A stretch of DNA of 32,458 nt, taken from Bacteroidota bacterium (GTDB lineage Bacteria; Bacteroidota; Bacteroidia; Bacteroidales; GCA-2711565). The first letter of the stretch is position 1, and the number at the start of each line of letters is the position of its first letter. A program made the position numbers and the translations under genes. The DNA lies in assembly GCA_002711565.1 (NCBI GenBank), contig PARP01000021.1, positions 7,510 through 39,967 on the forward strand. Direction: 5' to 3'. This document shows positions 7,000 through 16,236 of this stretch, piece after piece. The notes beneath the pieces were generated by a model. The model was not told the origin of the DNA and did no database searches. It saw only the letters and a program-made list of their open reading frames with translations.

Positions 7000-9900
7000 A
7001 TGATTATTCGCCGTATTACTATTACCTTACTCTCAATCCTGATTTTTTCATCACTTTCATTTTCTTAAGAATTTGTTCCTGGCAAGATATTAGTAAAGTT
7101 CAATAAAGACATTGAGCTAAAAAGTGACTATAGTTTAAAAACTGCTGCCAAGCTAAAATCCCTCCCTCTTAATAATGATCTCATCGAGATCTTGAGTGAA
7201 GCCAAAGTAACTCAAATGAAAAGTTTATACGGTCAGAACCCACATCTGCATAAAAGTTCAGTTTTCAAAAAATCCAAAGAGCTTAATACATATATTCTAA
7301 CATGTGATCCTAAAGCCGACATTCTACAGATCTCTCAAGAGTTACATAATCACTCTGAAGTTGTTTATGCAGAACCTGATTATTACTTCTATGCAAACTT
7401 CACACCTAATGATTCAAACATCGGCGATCAATGGTATTTAACAAATGTGCAGGCTTTTGATGTATGGGATGTTACTACAGGCTCAGGCCAGATCATAGCA
7501 ATTCTGGATACAGGTGTAGATACAACGCATACCGAATTGGCAAATCAAACTTTAACAGGATATGATTTTGTAAATAATGATAATGCAGCGATGGATGACA
7601 ATATGCATGGAACACATGTTGCAGGAATTGCTGCAGCTCAGGGTAATAATTCAAGTGGAATGGCAGGAATTGCTTATGGAGCGCAGATCTTGCCTGTAAA
7701 AGTTCTTCAAAGTAGTGGTCGTGGTGCATCAAGTACGATCACTCAAGGTGTAGAGTACGCAGTTAATCAAGGAGCTACAGTAATTAACATGAGTTTAGGA
7801 AGTCCGATTGAATCTTTAACCTTAAGAGATGCTTTAGCAATAGCTTACAGTTATACAACGATCGTTGCAGCTGCAGGCAACAATGGATTGGCTATGATAC
7901 AGGAAGGCGTTCCTAGTGTTGCAATCTATCCGGCCTGTTATTCGTTTGTTTTAGGTGTTGAAGCAACGAAATCCAATAATACAAACGCGCAGTTTTCAAA
8001 TTTTGATCCGACCGGACCAATATCCTATACAAATTCTTTTGGATATAATTATGAGATCAAAGCTCCCGGTGAAGGCATATACAGCACCATTCCGGGTGAA
8101 ACTTATAGAAGCATTAATGGAACTTCAATGGCCTCTCCAATGGTTGCCGGAGCTGTTGCATTAATGAAAGCAAACGATAATTCACTAAGTAATGATGAGA
8201 TCTTTGCCAGGTTGATTCAATCAGGTGCTGCAAATGGTGGAGTTTTACAGATCCGTGATGCCATTGATCACACATTAACTCCAGACCTGTATTTTCAAAG
8301 TGTAAAGATCATCGATACAGTACCAAATAATGTAGGAGATGGTGATTTCAAACCTGATGCAGGAGAACATATTGGTCTGATCTTCAACATTAAAAATGCA
8401 GGTGGACCGGCCGATGATGTTTTTGTAAAACTTTCACTTGGGCAGTTTGAAGACCCAGCTGTTGCTACAATTATTACCGACAGTATAAATATGGGTGATA
8501 TAGGCATTTATGGAACATTGGACAATTCCACAAATCAATTAGTATTCTCGATAGCAAGCAATGTTGTGCATGATAGAGATATCGTACTGCATTATGAAAT
8601 TGGTGCAGCGAATACAACAACACGAATTGAAAAAGATTTTACGATCAGGGTAACAAATGCTGATGAATTAGTCGGAATTTTAACCGGCACTCAAACTTTA
8701 ACTGCAAATAAACTTTGGATCGTTCAGAACAGTTTCAGAGTTGCATCAACAGGCACATTGAATATTGATCCGGGTGCTCAACTGATTCTGGAGAAGAAAA
8801 TAGTTAATGAAGGAACAATCAATGGAAATGGAACTGCCAATAACAGAATAAGCATCAAAGGGCCTAAAGGAATAGAATCTACCGGAATGATGAATTTTAA
8901 TTATACAGATTTCAGCACTTTCCTTCTGGATGAGTATCTGATCCATCCAATGAATATAGATACGGCATATTTTGATAATTGCAGTTTTTCAGATGTAACG
9001 ATTGATCATAATGTTGGTTTCTTCAAAACATCAGGATTACTAGAATTTGAAGATTGCACATTTAAAGGATTCTTAAACAATTCCGGATTAGCAAGTATTT
9101 TCCGTGGTAATGGAAAGATCAGGTTGTTCGAATCGAATTTCGATAATATGAAAGGGCCTTTTTTAACATTTGGAAGCACAGGTGACTTCCAGGCAGCAGC
9201 TATGAACTTTGTGATCTATAATTGTGTATTCTCAAGAATCAATACTCCTGAGATCTTCATTAATGGCATTAATAATGGCACGACGGATACAATTAGCGGA
9301 ACCGCATTTATTGGAGGGAAAATTACTTTTGATGGAAGCAGCGGATGGTCAACAACACCAATTGCAGCACATGAATACACGCTTATGTATGGTACGGATG
9401 CCGGAATCAATGAGTCTGTAGTTAATAATTATTGGGGCACTTCTGATTCTATTAAGATCCAGAATTATGTATATGATTTCTGGGATAATGCCTCACTTGC
9501 CATTGCTAATTATAGTCCGTTCTTAAGCACACCATCAGATGATGCTCATGGATTCTTATGGAAAGTTACGATAAACGATAAAGATGTTCAGGATGAACAA
9601 TTTGATCCTGTAGGAGTTGAACAATTAAAATTTATAGCTTATTTCAATAGAGCTATGGATACTACCAATACGCCTTTCTTAAGTTTCGGATTAAGAGAGC
9701 CTTTCACACAGAATGTTGTTCATGAGAATGCATCCTGGTCTGCCGACTCTACAATCTGGACCGCTTATTTTGATATCGACAACAGAATAGAAGATGGTAT
9801 CAATTATATAAGAGTGTCTGGTGCAATTGATGATGATGGCTTTGAAATACCTATTGAAGAAAATATGAGGTTCAGTTTCATTACTCAAACATCAAGTGGT

Positions 9901-10791
9901 TTATCATCAAATCTTTCTGCAACTCCAGGGCTTGGAAAAGTAGATTTGAGCTGGAGTCAGTCCTTAGATGAAGATATTTTAGGATTTAATGTTTACAGAG
10001 CATCATCCTATGTTCAGGATGCTAGCACTAAAGCTGGTGTTGTGATCAATGATACGATCAAGATCAACGAATCGCTTATTCTTGATGCCAACTTCGAAGA
10101 TGCAGGAGGAAGTACTGATACAACATACTACTATATGATCCGAGCATTGAATGCAAACTTTGCTGAATCAGCGTTTTCCAATGCAGTTACTGCTCGTCCT
10201 CAATCTGGCAGTGTGATCTCATTAAGTGGAGATCTCACATTTGGAGATGTTCGAGTAAATGAAAATAAAACAGATAGTCTATTCATAAATAATACTGGAA
10301 ATACCAGTCTTAGTGTAAGCGGAATTAGCTATCCATCAGGCTTTTCTGGGGATTGGTCAAGTGGAACAATTTCGGCTGGAGGATCACAGAAAGTTACTGT
10401 AACATTCGCTCCTACAGCAGTGAGCAATTATTCCGGAAGCATCATTGTTACATCAGATGCGAATTCAGGTACGAATACAGTTAATATAAGTGGTAATGGA
10501 ATTGATAACACAACAGGAATAGAAGATCTGGAATTCAGCAATTCAATTAAACTATACCCGAATCCTGTGGTCGGAGATGAAGTTAATATCATTTTTAAGA
10601 ATCAAGATAATGGGAATATTTTACTACAATTACTTGATTCAAACGGAAAGCTTATCGATTCATATCATTTCAGAAAGAATAGCAATGATTTTGAATTTGA
10701 TCTCCCACTAGCAAATACTGTTTCAGGTATATATTATATAGTGATTGTTCAGGATAATAAAAAATCCATTAAAAAATTGATCAAAAAGTAA
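7000..10791 (+). pseudogene. Secreted subtilisin-like (S8) protease with T9SS tail, interrupted by TAA after the signal peptide
   Basis: An ATG at 7000 encodes a 22-residue signal peptide (MIIRRITITLLSILIFSSLS, then FS), followed in frame by TAA at 7066-7068. The same frame is then open to 10791; the next usable in-frame start would be a poor one (TTG, 7192). Counting from 7000, the order is propeptide (~24-135), S8 catalytic domain with D170 (ILDTGVD), H203 (HGTHVAG) and S376 (NGTSMASPM), a CARDB-like region, a beta-helix-like region, an Ig-like segment, a fibronectin III domain (VDLSWSQSLDEDILGFNVY), a HYDIN/ASPM-like domain and a type IX secretion tail (LYPNPV). All else looks intact. Changing one base (CAA to TAA) would explain the lesion. 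Without the signal peptide the product should stay in the cytoplasm or not be made. It has a terminator before it and 75 bp after it, so it is probably transcribed alone. Confidence 0.85.
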
Positions 10792-10865
10792 TTCTTCATT
10801 TTCACTTCATAAAAGGGAATTATCCTTGTATCAAAATTGCAATCATTAATTTAAATTTTGAAAAA

Positions 10866-11981
10866 ATGAAAAACTTGAAACTAAACTGGAATTATGTAAC
10901 TTTTAGCTTAATCGCTATGCTATTTATTACACTCACATCTTGTAGTAAATCAGATGAAGTTATAGACGAACCTACAAACAATGAAGAAGAACAAGCTTCA
11001 TTATTAAAAGTAAATACTGCAATTGATGCAACAACTGCCTCAAATGCATTTGATGAAATCTCAGAAATTTCTGATGAAGCTTTAGAAATGTTTGACTCTT
11101 ATTTTTCACTCCAAAATGGCATGAGTTCTGATATGATGGGTGGCACAGGTGGCATGGGTGGCTCAGGTGGCATGGGTGGCTCAGGCGGAATGGGTGGCTC
11201 AGGCGGAATGGGTGGCTCAGGCAACATGGTAAATGACAGCACCTTTATTGGCTCTAATGGAATGGGTAGCAGCGTCATGCATTCAAACGGACAGCGCCAT
11301 GACACCTTAAATGCGCATGGTGACAGCATGAACAGACTTTCTGAATGCGTTACAATGACTAGAGAATTAAATGAGGCACAAGATACCATCACAATAACTA
11401 TTGATTATGGTGAAGAAGGCTGTGAAGGAAAAGATGGGAAAATTAGAAAAGGAAGAATAATTATGGTCAGAACAGGCAGAATGTACTGGGATGGTGTAAT
11501 GCATATGGAAGTAACATTTGATAACTTCTTTGTTGATGACAATCAAATAATTGGAACTAAAACGGTAAACGGATTTGTTAACGATTCAGGCAACCGAACT
11601 CACCAATCAACGGTTGACGGACAAATTATCCTTGCAAACGATGAAGGGACTATTAACTGGGAGTCTGAAAGGACTAGAGAAGTGGTTGAAGGTTCTGATA
11701 CTTGGAGAAAGTTTGATGATATAATTCATGTTACAGGATTCTCTTCTGGAACAAGTGCAGATGGCATGGTATTCAGCACTGAAATCATTGAGCCACTTGT
11801 ACGCATACATGAAAGAGGATGTTTTCAATATTATGTATCTGGAATTCTTCATATCATTAGAGGAGCGGATACTGAGATCACAATCAACTATGGTGATGGG
11901 ACATGCGATAACTTAGCTGAAGTTACTACAAATGGAGTAACTGAAACAATTGAACTCGAAAAACGTAAGCATAGAAATTAA
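10866..11981 (+). CDS. Lipoprotein with Gly-Met-rich repeat, function unknown
   Basis: The 371-residue product begins with a lipoprotein signal peptide (TLTSC lipobox, lipidated Cys ~26). An acidic spacer follows, then a Gly/Met/Ser low-complexity block at ~90-120 with four exact GGMGGS units. The ~240-residue C-terminal part is beta-rich and polar, with two similar segments: ITITIDYGEEGCEGKDGK and, near the end, ITINYGDGTCDNLAE. These suggest an internal duplication, each half holding a Cys in an acidic turn. It should sit in the periplasm or on the cell surface. I do not recognise the family. It ends in a strong terminator, so it is probably its own transcript. Confidence 0.8.
   Translation: MKNLKLNWNYVTFSLIAMLFITLTSCSKSDEVIDEPTNNEEEQASLLKVNTAIDATTASNAFDEISEISDEALEMFDSYFSLQNGMSSDMMGGTGGMGGSGGMGGSGGMGGSGGMGGSGNMVNDSTFIGSNGMGSSVMHSNGQRHDTLNAHGDSMNRLSECVTMTRELNEAQDTITITIDYGEEGCEGKDGKIRKGRIIMVRTGRMYWDGVMHMEVTFDNFFVDDNQIIGTKTVNGFVNDSGNRTHQSTVDGQIILANDEGTINWESERTREVVEGSDTWRKFDDIIHVTGFSSGTSADGMVFSTEIIEPLVRIHERGCFQYYVSGILHIIRGADTEITINYGDGTCDNLAEVTTNGVTETIELEKRKHRN
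11148..11219 (+). repeat. Four 18-bp tandem repeats inside the lipoprotein gene (GGMGGS x4)
   Basis: Four in-frame 18-bp units lie end to end (11148, 11166, 11184, 11202). Units 1 and 2 are identical, and units 3 and 4 are identical to each other and differ from the first pair at two codons (GGT GGC versus GGC GGA). That pattern suggests stepwise duplication. Slippage would change protein length by six residues without changing the frame. Confidence 0.9.
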
Positions 11982-12013
11982 TTGAATTAAACTATTAGAA
12001 TACTTATCACACA

Positions 12014-12047
12014 ACATACATCCTGAATTACTCAGGGTGTATGTTTT
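12014..12047 (+). terminator. Terminator after the lipoprotein gene
   Basis: ACATACATCCTGA and TCAGGGTGTATGT pair over 13 bp (one T-G wobble) around ATTAC, followed by TTTG. The T run is short, but the stem is strong. Confidence 0.7.
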
Positions 12048-12088
12048 GCAAGTCTTAGGCAATATTGTATATTTAATAAAAATTTGAA

Positions 12089-12379
12089 ATGTTAAAGCGA
12101 TTCATTTACATATTAGTTCTCCTGTTTGTTGTGCATATAGGATATGCCAATAGTGAACAAATTCAGACTAAAAAGCCTAAGAAGACAACTACCCAAATTA
12201 AAAAGGATGACAAAAAGCCCTCCTCCACAAAAAAAGTCCCAAGCTCAAAATCCCAGACAAAGACTAGTGCTAAAAAGCATAAATCGAAGCACAAGAAGTC
12301 ATCTAGTCAAAAGCATCGTCTTAAAAAATTTATGAGAAAGAATAACGTTAAACGTAAACGCGGACTTAAGCACAGATAA
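12089..12379 (+). CDS. Small exported Lys/Ser-rich basic protein, unknown function
   Basis: The product has 96 residues. Residues 1-20 are a signal peptide (RFIYILVLLFVVHIGYA). The mature part is almost entirely Lys, Ser, Thr, His and Arg, with about 25 lysines and no acidic stretch beyond a single DD. Such a peptide would be unfolded and strongly cationic, able to bind lipopolysaccharide, nucleic acid or anionic polymers, but no function can be assigned. It is the first gene of a tight operon: three bases separate its stop from the outer-membrane protein gene, and the regulator and kinase follow. A different reading frame over the same bases also stays open for 63 codons but lacks a signal sequence, so it is rejected. 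Confidence 0.65.
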   Translation: MLKRFIYILVLLFVVHIGYANSEQIQTKKPKKTTTQIKKDDKKPSSTKKVPSSKSQTKTSAKKHKSKHKKSSSQKHRLKKFMRKNNVKRKRGLKHR

Positions 12380-12382
12380 TTT

Positions 12383-13222
12383 ATGAATAAGCTTTTAATC
12401 TATCCTTTGATCTTATTACTTTCTTTTCAAAGTTTTGCTCAAGAGGCTGTACAGCATGACTCATCTATCGTTATTGTTGATGAAAGTGAATCGAATTTAC
12501 TATTTTTCGGGTTGAGTTATACCTCAAATAACATGAAAAACCAAAATTTCAGTGAAACAGAACTTCCATCAATAACAGGTGATGTAAGTTATTATCATAA
12601 AAATGGTTTTTATAGCAGTTTTGTATACACAAATTATATTGATGCAGATGCCACATATGAAACTGAGCTACAACTCGGATATGAGCATAGTTTCTTCGAT
12701 ATGTTAAGTCTTGATTTTTATTATGGATGGCATCAATTTCATGGTGATACTGATTATGAAAGCCTCAATTATGATCACACCTTAAATTTAACTTCAACAT
12801 TATTATACGAATTCCTGCAATTTAGTGTTGATCAATCCGTTACTTTTGGAAATAGTGACAATTTCTTCCTTGATCTTGATGCTGGCTTTAGCTTTGACCT
12901 GGAAAATATCATCTTTCAGGATGATTTATTAAACTTTGGTCCATTTGTATCATTTTCATTTGGAACCGACTATTGGATATATGACCCAATGAGTGAACAT
13001 CATAAAAGAACCGTTATAAATTTTCTGAATCGAAGGAACTTTAATACCAGCACCTTCGAATTTCAAAGCACTAACTTTTATTTACCAATAATATATACAA
13101 CAGGTAATGTTTCATTTGCTTTTAGCTGGTTGTATAGCATTCCTTCTGAGAAATTCAAAACACTGAATTGGGATGACCAATATGCTGTTATGCTGTCATT
13201 TATTTATTCTCCAAATTTTTAG
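12383..13222 (+). CDS. Predicted outer-membrane beta-barrel protein
   Basis: The 279-residue product has a signal peptide ending SFAQ|E and then alternating hydrophobic and polar strands rich in Tyr, Phe and Asp: LLFFGLSYTS, GFYSSFVYTNY, LSLDFYYGWHQF, FSFDLENIIF. It ends in an aromatic residue (SPNF), the usual outer-membrane insertion signal. Roughly ten to twelve strands fit the length. It resembles generic Bacteroidota porin-like proteins, with no recognised substrate motif. Gaps of three bases on each side place it in one operon with the basic peptide and the two-component system, so the kinase may sense something linked to this protein or regulate it. Confidence 0.7.
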   Translation: MNKLLIYPLILLLSFQSFAQEAVQHDSSIVIVDESESNLLFFGLSYTSNNMKNQNFSETELPSITGDVSYYHKNGFYSSFVYTNYIDADATYETELQLGYEHSFFDMLSLDFYYGWHQFHGDTDYESLNYDHTLNLTSTLLYEFLQFSVDQSVTFGNSDNFFLDLDAGFSFDLENIIFQDDLLNFGPFVSFSFGTDYWIYDPMSEHHKRTVINFLNRRNFNTSTFEFQSTNFYLPIIYTTGNVSFAFSWLYSIPSEKFKTLNWDDQYAVMLSFIYSPNF

Positions 13223-13225
13223 GAT

Positions 13226-13906
13226 ATGCGTGTATTGATCATTGAAGATGAGAAGAGTTTGGCGTCAGAAATTGAATCCTTCCTGTTAAAGGAACATTAT
13301 AAATGTGATGTGGCACTAAATGGTAATACAGCTTCTGAATTACTTGCTGTAAATTCGTATGATTTTGTTCTGTTGGATATCGGACTTCCAGATTATTATG
13401 GATTGGATCTAATAAAAGAAGCAAAAGAGTATAATGCTGATGCATATTTCATCGTAATTACTGCCAGAGGAGAATTGGAAGATAAACTTAAAGGGTTCGA
13501 TTATGGTGCAGATGATTACCTTGCTAAGCCTTTTTCTCTCTTAGAATTGAATTCCAGATTACAGGCGATCTCAAGACGCAAATTTGGACATTCCGCTTCC
13601 GAGATCAAATTTGGAGACTTTGTGATCGATATCAACAAAAGATTTTTGAATTATAAAAAAATACCGATAGATCTAACTAAAAAAGAGTTCGATCTTCTAA
13701 GTTATTTGGTATTGAATAAAAACAGAGTGCTCGACAGGATGCAACTTACAGAGCATATTTGGGGCAGTTTCTTCGAAGAAGATTATGACTCAAATTATGT
13801 GGATGTACATATTAAGAATCTTAGAAAAAAAATCCAGGAACATGATTCACAATCATGGATCAAAACGATAAGAGGCATTGGGTATAAATTTGAACTCAGC
13901 GAATGA
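13226..13906 (+). CDS. OmpR/PhoB-family response regulator
   Basis: The product has 226 residues. The receiver domain (~1-115) holds the acidic pocket (IIEDEKS), phosphoacceptor D51 (LLDIGLP), T/S at ITARGE and conserved lysine in LAKPFS. The winged-helix DNA-binding domain (~125-226) has the LTKKEFDLLSYL, VLDRMQLTEHIWG and VDVHIKNLRKKI motifs. It is a standard transcription factor activated by the kinase encoded next; its TGA overlaps the kinase ATG as ATGA, so the two are translationally coupled. Its targets are unknown, but the upstream outer-membrane gene in the same operon is a natural candidate. Confidence 0.95.
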   Translation: MRVLIIEDEKSLASEIESFLLKEHYKCDVALNGNTASELLAVNSYDFVLLDIGLPDYYGLDLIKEAKEYNADAYFIVITARGELEDKLKGFDYGADDYLAKPFSLLELNSRLQAISRRKFGHSASEIKFGDFVIDINKRFLNYKKIPIDLTKKEFDLLSYLVLNKNRVLDRMQLTEHIWGSFFEEDYDSNYVDVHIKNLRKKIQEHDSQSWIKTIRGIGYKFELSE

Positions 13907-15231
13907 TTTTACCAAAAACCAAACTAAAGAATCAACTGGCATTGATCAATGCTTTTTCCAAAGTTTTGATCATTGCACTTGCTGTATTCCTTATTCCTCG
14001 CTTAGTTCGAACGATCTCCATCAATGAAATGGATAATCAACTGATCGAGAAACTTGATCAGGTATATGAACTTATTGAAGAAAGAGGAATTGAAGAGTTT
14101 ATTAGTGCCGATGAAATGGATATGGGATTTGGAAGTTATAATATCCTCAAAGAAGAATACATCTCCATTGAAGGAACAACTGATACCGTTCTAACCGAAT
14201 ATATCGACAATTCGGAACGTATCATTGAGGAAGAATTATATGATTATCGTGTAATTAGCGCTGTAATTCAATATGATGAAGATTATTACCTAATTGAGAT
14301 CGGTAAGAGTGTGAATAGCATACTCAGCTTTGAAGCCAAGCTGAATCGTTTTGCATTCTATTTACTTCTGGGTTTACTAACTCTTACGATAATCTTTGAT
14401 CTCTCAGTCACACAAATTATCTTAAGGCCTTTCGATCAATTGATCCAAAAACTAAAAAAGTCAAATCATCCTACTACTTTCGATTATACATCTGTAAATG
14501 CTTCAACAACTGATTTCAGGTATTTGGAAGAAAGCATCCATTCACTAATGCATCGCATTGAGGATGCCTTTCAGAATGAACGCGAATTTATCGGCAACAT
14601 TTCACATGAGATCCTCACTCCTATCAGTATAATCAGATCTAAACTGGATAATTTTGTAAATACAACAGAGCTTTCCGATCAGGAACTGATTCGTATTATT
14701 GAGTCGAAAATGACGTTGGGAAGATTAACAAAACTTGTAAGAACTTTACTTCTTATGTCTCGAATTGAGAATCAAGAATATTTACTAAATGAGAAACTGA
14801 GTATCAATTCATTACTTAATGATGTTGTAAAAGAAATGAGTGAAAGATTTGAGATCAAAGATCTGAATGTAAAGGTTGAAAACTCAGAACCTGAAATAAG
14901 AATAAAAGGAAATCAGGACCTGATGCATATTCTTTTCTTTAATTTGATCACTAATTCTGTAAAATATACACCTGAGGGTGGAACGATAAGAATTTCTGCA
15001 CAACATTTAAATGATCGTGCTGAAATTTCAATCAGTGATACCGGATGTGGAATAGCTTCTGTAGACCTACCTCATATTTTCAGTCGATTCAAGAAATTCA
15101 AAGAAAGTGAAAATAATTTTGGATTGGGTTTATCTTTAGTTAAGAAGATTGCTGACTATCATAACATAAAGATCGAAGTAGAATCTGAAATTGATAAGGG
15201 CAGTTGCTTTAAACTAATATTTAAGCAATAA
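13903..15231 (+). CDS. Membrane sensor histidine kinase
   Basis: The product has 442 residues. A first membrane segment (~19-35) and a second (~150-173) flank a ~110-residue periplasmic sensor region rich in Glu, Asp and Tyr. HisKA follows with phosphorylated H235 (GNISHEILTPIS), then HATPase_c with the N box (LITNSVKYTPEGG), G1 (DTGCGIA), F box (FSRFKKF) and G2 (GLGLSLVKKI). It should phosphorylate the response regulator encoded just upstream with a four-base overlap. The sensor domain shows no cysteine or histidine cluster, so metal sensing is not indicated. An acidic sensor next to a very basic exported peptide is suggestive only. Confidence 0.94.
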   Translation: MILPKTKLKNQLALINAFSKVLIIALAVFLIPRLVRTISINEMDNQLIEKLDQVYELIEERGIEEFISADEMDMGFGSYNILKEEYISIEGTTDTVLTEYIDNSERIIEEELYDYRVISAVIQYDEDYYLIEIGKSVNSILSFEAKLNRFAFYLLLGLLTLTIIFDLSVTQIILRPFDQLIQKLKKSNHPTTFDYTSVNASTTDFRYLEESIHSLMHRIEDAFQNEREFIGNISHEILTPISIIRSKLDNFVNTTELSDQELIRIIESKMTLGRLTKLVRTLLLMSRIENQEYLLNEKLSINSLLNDVVKEMSERFEIKDLNVKVENSEPEIRIKGNQDLMHILFFNLITNSVKYTPEGGTIRISAQHLNDRAEISISDTGCGIASVDLPHIFSRFKKFKESENNFGLGLSLVKKIADYHNIKIEVESEIDKGSCFKLIFKQ

Positions 15232-15255
15232 AAAAAGGAACCCTTAGGGCTCCTT
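15231..15255 (-). terminator. Terminator between the convergent kinase and zinc-ribbon genes
   Basis: AAGGAACCC and GGGCTCCTT pair with one A-C mismatch around TTA. On the minus strand the hairpin is followed by a run of seven T, so it mainly ends the zinc-ribbon transcript; it lies directly after the kinase stop and may act in both directions. Confidence 0.7.
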
Positions 15256-15261
15256 AGATCT

Positions 15262-15669
15262 TTAAACTCCATATTCTAGATGGAACTTTCTCAATGTATC
15301 CGTTAGGTCTTCGAACATCACGTAGTGACTCGGACATCCAACAACATCACATACCGCAACAACTCCTCCGATCTCAATATTAAATTTGATCATTTGGCCA
15401 TTACTACACTCTTTACATTTTATTTCTGTATTCAGGATCTCGTCACAATGTGGACAACCTAAAACAACTCTAGTGTCTTCAGCTAAAGTAATATCACTTA
15501 CTTTATCATAACATCCATAAATAGAACAAAGCCATAATGTTCCTTCGTCACCATCAGTGTTTTTCACATTAACCTTTACGGAGGGTTTCTCATTGATTGG
15601 TTTCTTATAATCCATCAATGATTGATTACAGTGGGTACATTTAACATTTAGTGAAACTTTCTTAGTCAT
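15262..15669 (-). CDS. Double zinc-ribbon protein of unknown function, divergent from hypA
   Basis: This 135-residue soluble protein has ten cysteines in a repeated pattern. Module 1 has C11-x2-C14 and C48-x4-C53 (CSIYGC). Module 2 has C72-x2-C75, C85-x2-C88 and C107-x4-C112 (CDVVGC). Both modules start CxHC (CTHC, CPHC) and end in an aligned C[S/D]xxGC turn, so an internal duplication is likely. There is no signal peptide or membrane segment. I do not recognise the family; a structural or sensory zinc protein, or a metal-binding partner of nearby hydrogenase maturation, are possible. It has an unusually strong Shine-Dalgarno sequence for this phylum (AAGGAGGA at 15673-15680). It is divergent from hypAB with 211 bp between. 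Confidence 0.7.
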   Translation of the reverse strand: MTKKVSLNVKCTHCNQSLMDYKKPINEKPSVKVNVKNTDGDEGTLWLCSIYGCYDKVSDITLAEDTRVVLGCPHCDEILNTEIKCKECSNGQMIKFNIEIGGVVAVCDVVGCPSHYVMFEDLTDTLRKFHLEYGV

Positions 15670-15849
15670 TTGTCCTCCTTTTGCTGGTTAAAAAAAGATA
15701 AAATTCATTGCTGTTTTCTTAAATATACTAAATAAATCCCCCTAAGTAAAGCAGTATCAGGCTAAAAAGGGCTCAAAACTGATATAAAACAGCTTCATCA
15801 AGATTGGTCGATTCTTTAAAATATCAATTCATTAGATATGAATAAATAT

Positions 15850-15857
15850 TAACTTTG
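15850..15857 (+). promoter_or_regulatory. hypAB promoter -7 element
   Basis: TAACTTTG matches TAnnTTTG exactly, 23 bp before the hypA ATG. No convincing -33 element and no Rex operator are seen in the 211-bp divergent gap. Confidence 0.5.
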
Positions 15858-15880
15858 CACAGTTTTAAAACACTATAGAA

Positions 15881-16222
15881 ATGCATGAATTATCAATCGC
15901 AACGAATATTGTAGAGATCGTTGAAGAGGAAATCACAAAGGCAAATGCTAAAGAAGCTACAGAAATTGTTCTGGAGATCGGAAGTATGTCAGGCGTGATC
16001 GTTGAGGCTCTGGAATTTGCGATGGATGAAGCCATAAAGAATACACGCTTACAAAAAGCAAATCGAAGTATCGTTGAACTTCAGGCTGAGGCTCATTGCA
16101 CGAAATGTCAGAATAAATTCGAGGTTGATGATTTCTTTGCTGTTTGTCCGAAATGTGGCAGTTTTGAAACAGATATAATAAAAGGTAAAGAATTAAAAAT
16201 TAAGACTTTAAAGCTTAATTAA
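15881..16222 (+). CDS. hypA: HypA nickel-insertion metallochaperone
   Basis: A 113-residue protein of usual HypA length. It starts MHELSIATNIVEIV, where His2 binds nickel. The zinc site has two pairs, C73/C76 (CTKC) and C89/C92 (CPKC). HypA works with the GTPase HypB to deliver nickel to the hydrogenase large subunit after the iron part is made. hypB follows 14 bases after its stop. It lies ~9 kb from hypFCDE, with unrelated genes between, so it is a separate transcription unit with its own promoter. Confidence 0.96.
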   Translation: MHELSIATNIVEIVEEEITKANAKEATEIVLEIGSMSGVIVEALEFAMDEAIKNTRLQKANRSIVELQAEAHCTKCQNKFEVDDFFAVCPKCGSFETDIIKGKELKIKTLKLN

Positions 16223-16236
16223 AGGAAAGGAATATT

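Noticed and set aside
11148-11219. Possible CRISPR-like repeat array
   Set aside because: The units are contiguous, 18 bp, in frame and without spacers, so they are a coding tandem repeat. No CRISPR array was seen anywhere.
11099-11392. Pro-rich minus-strand frame (PPIPPEP repeats) opposite the lipoprotein
   Set aside because: It is the antisense of the GGMGGS repeats; the plus frame has a lipobox and proper gene boundaries.
12144-12335. Second overlapping reading frame inside the Lys-rich small gene
   Set aside because: Its openness follows from the A-rich composition; it has no signal peptide or upstream site, whereas the other frame starts with a clear signal peptide and fits the operon spacing.
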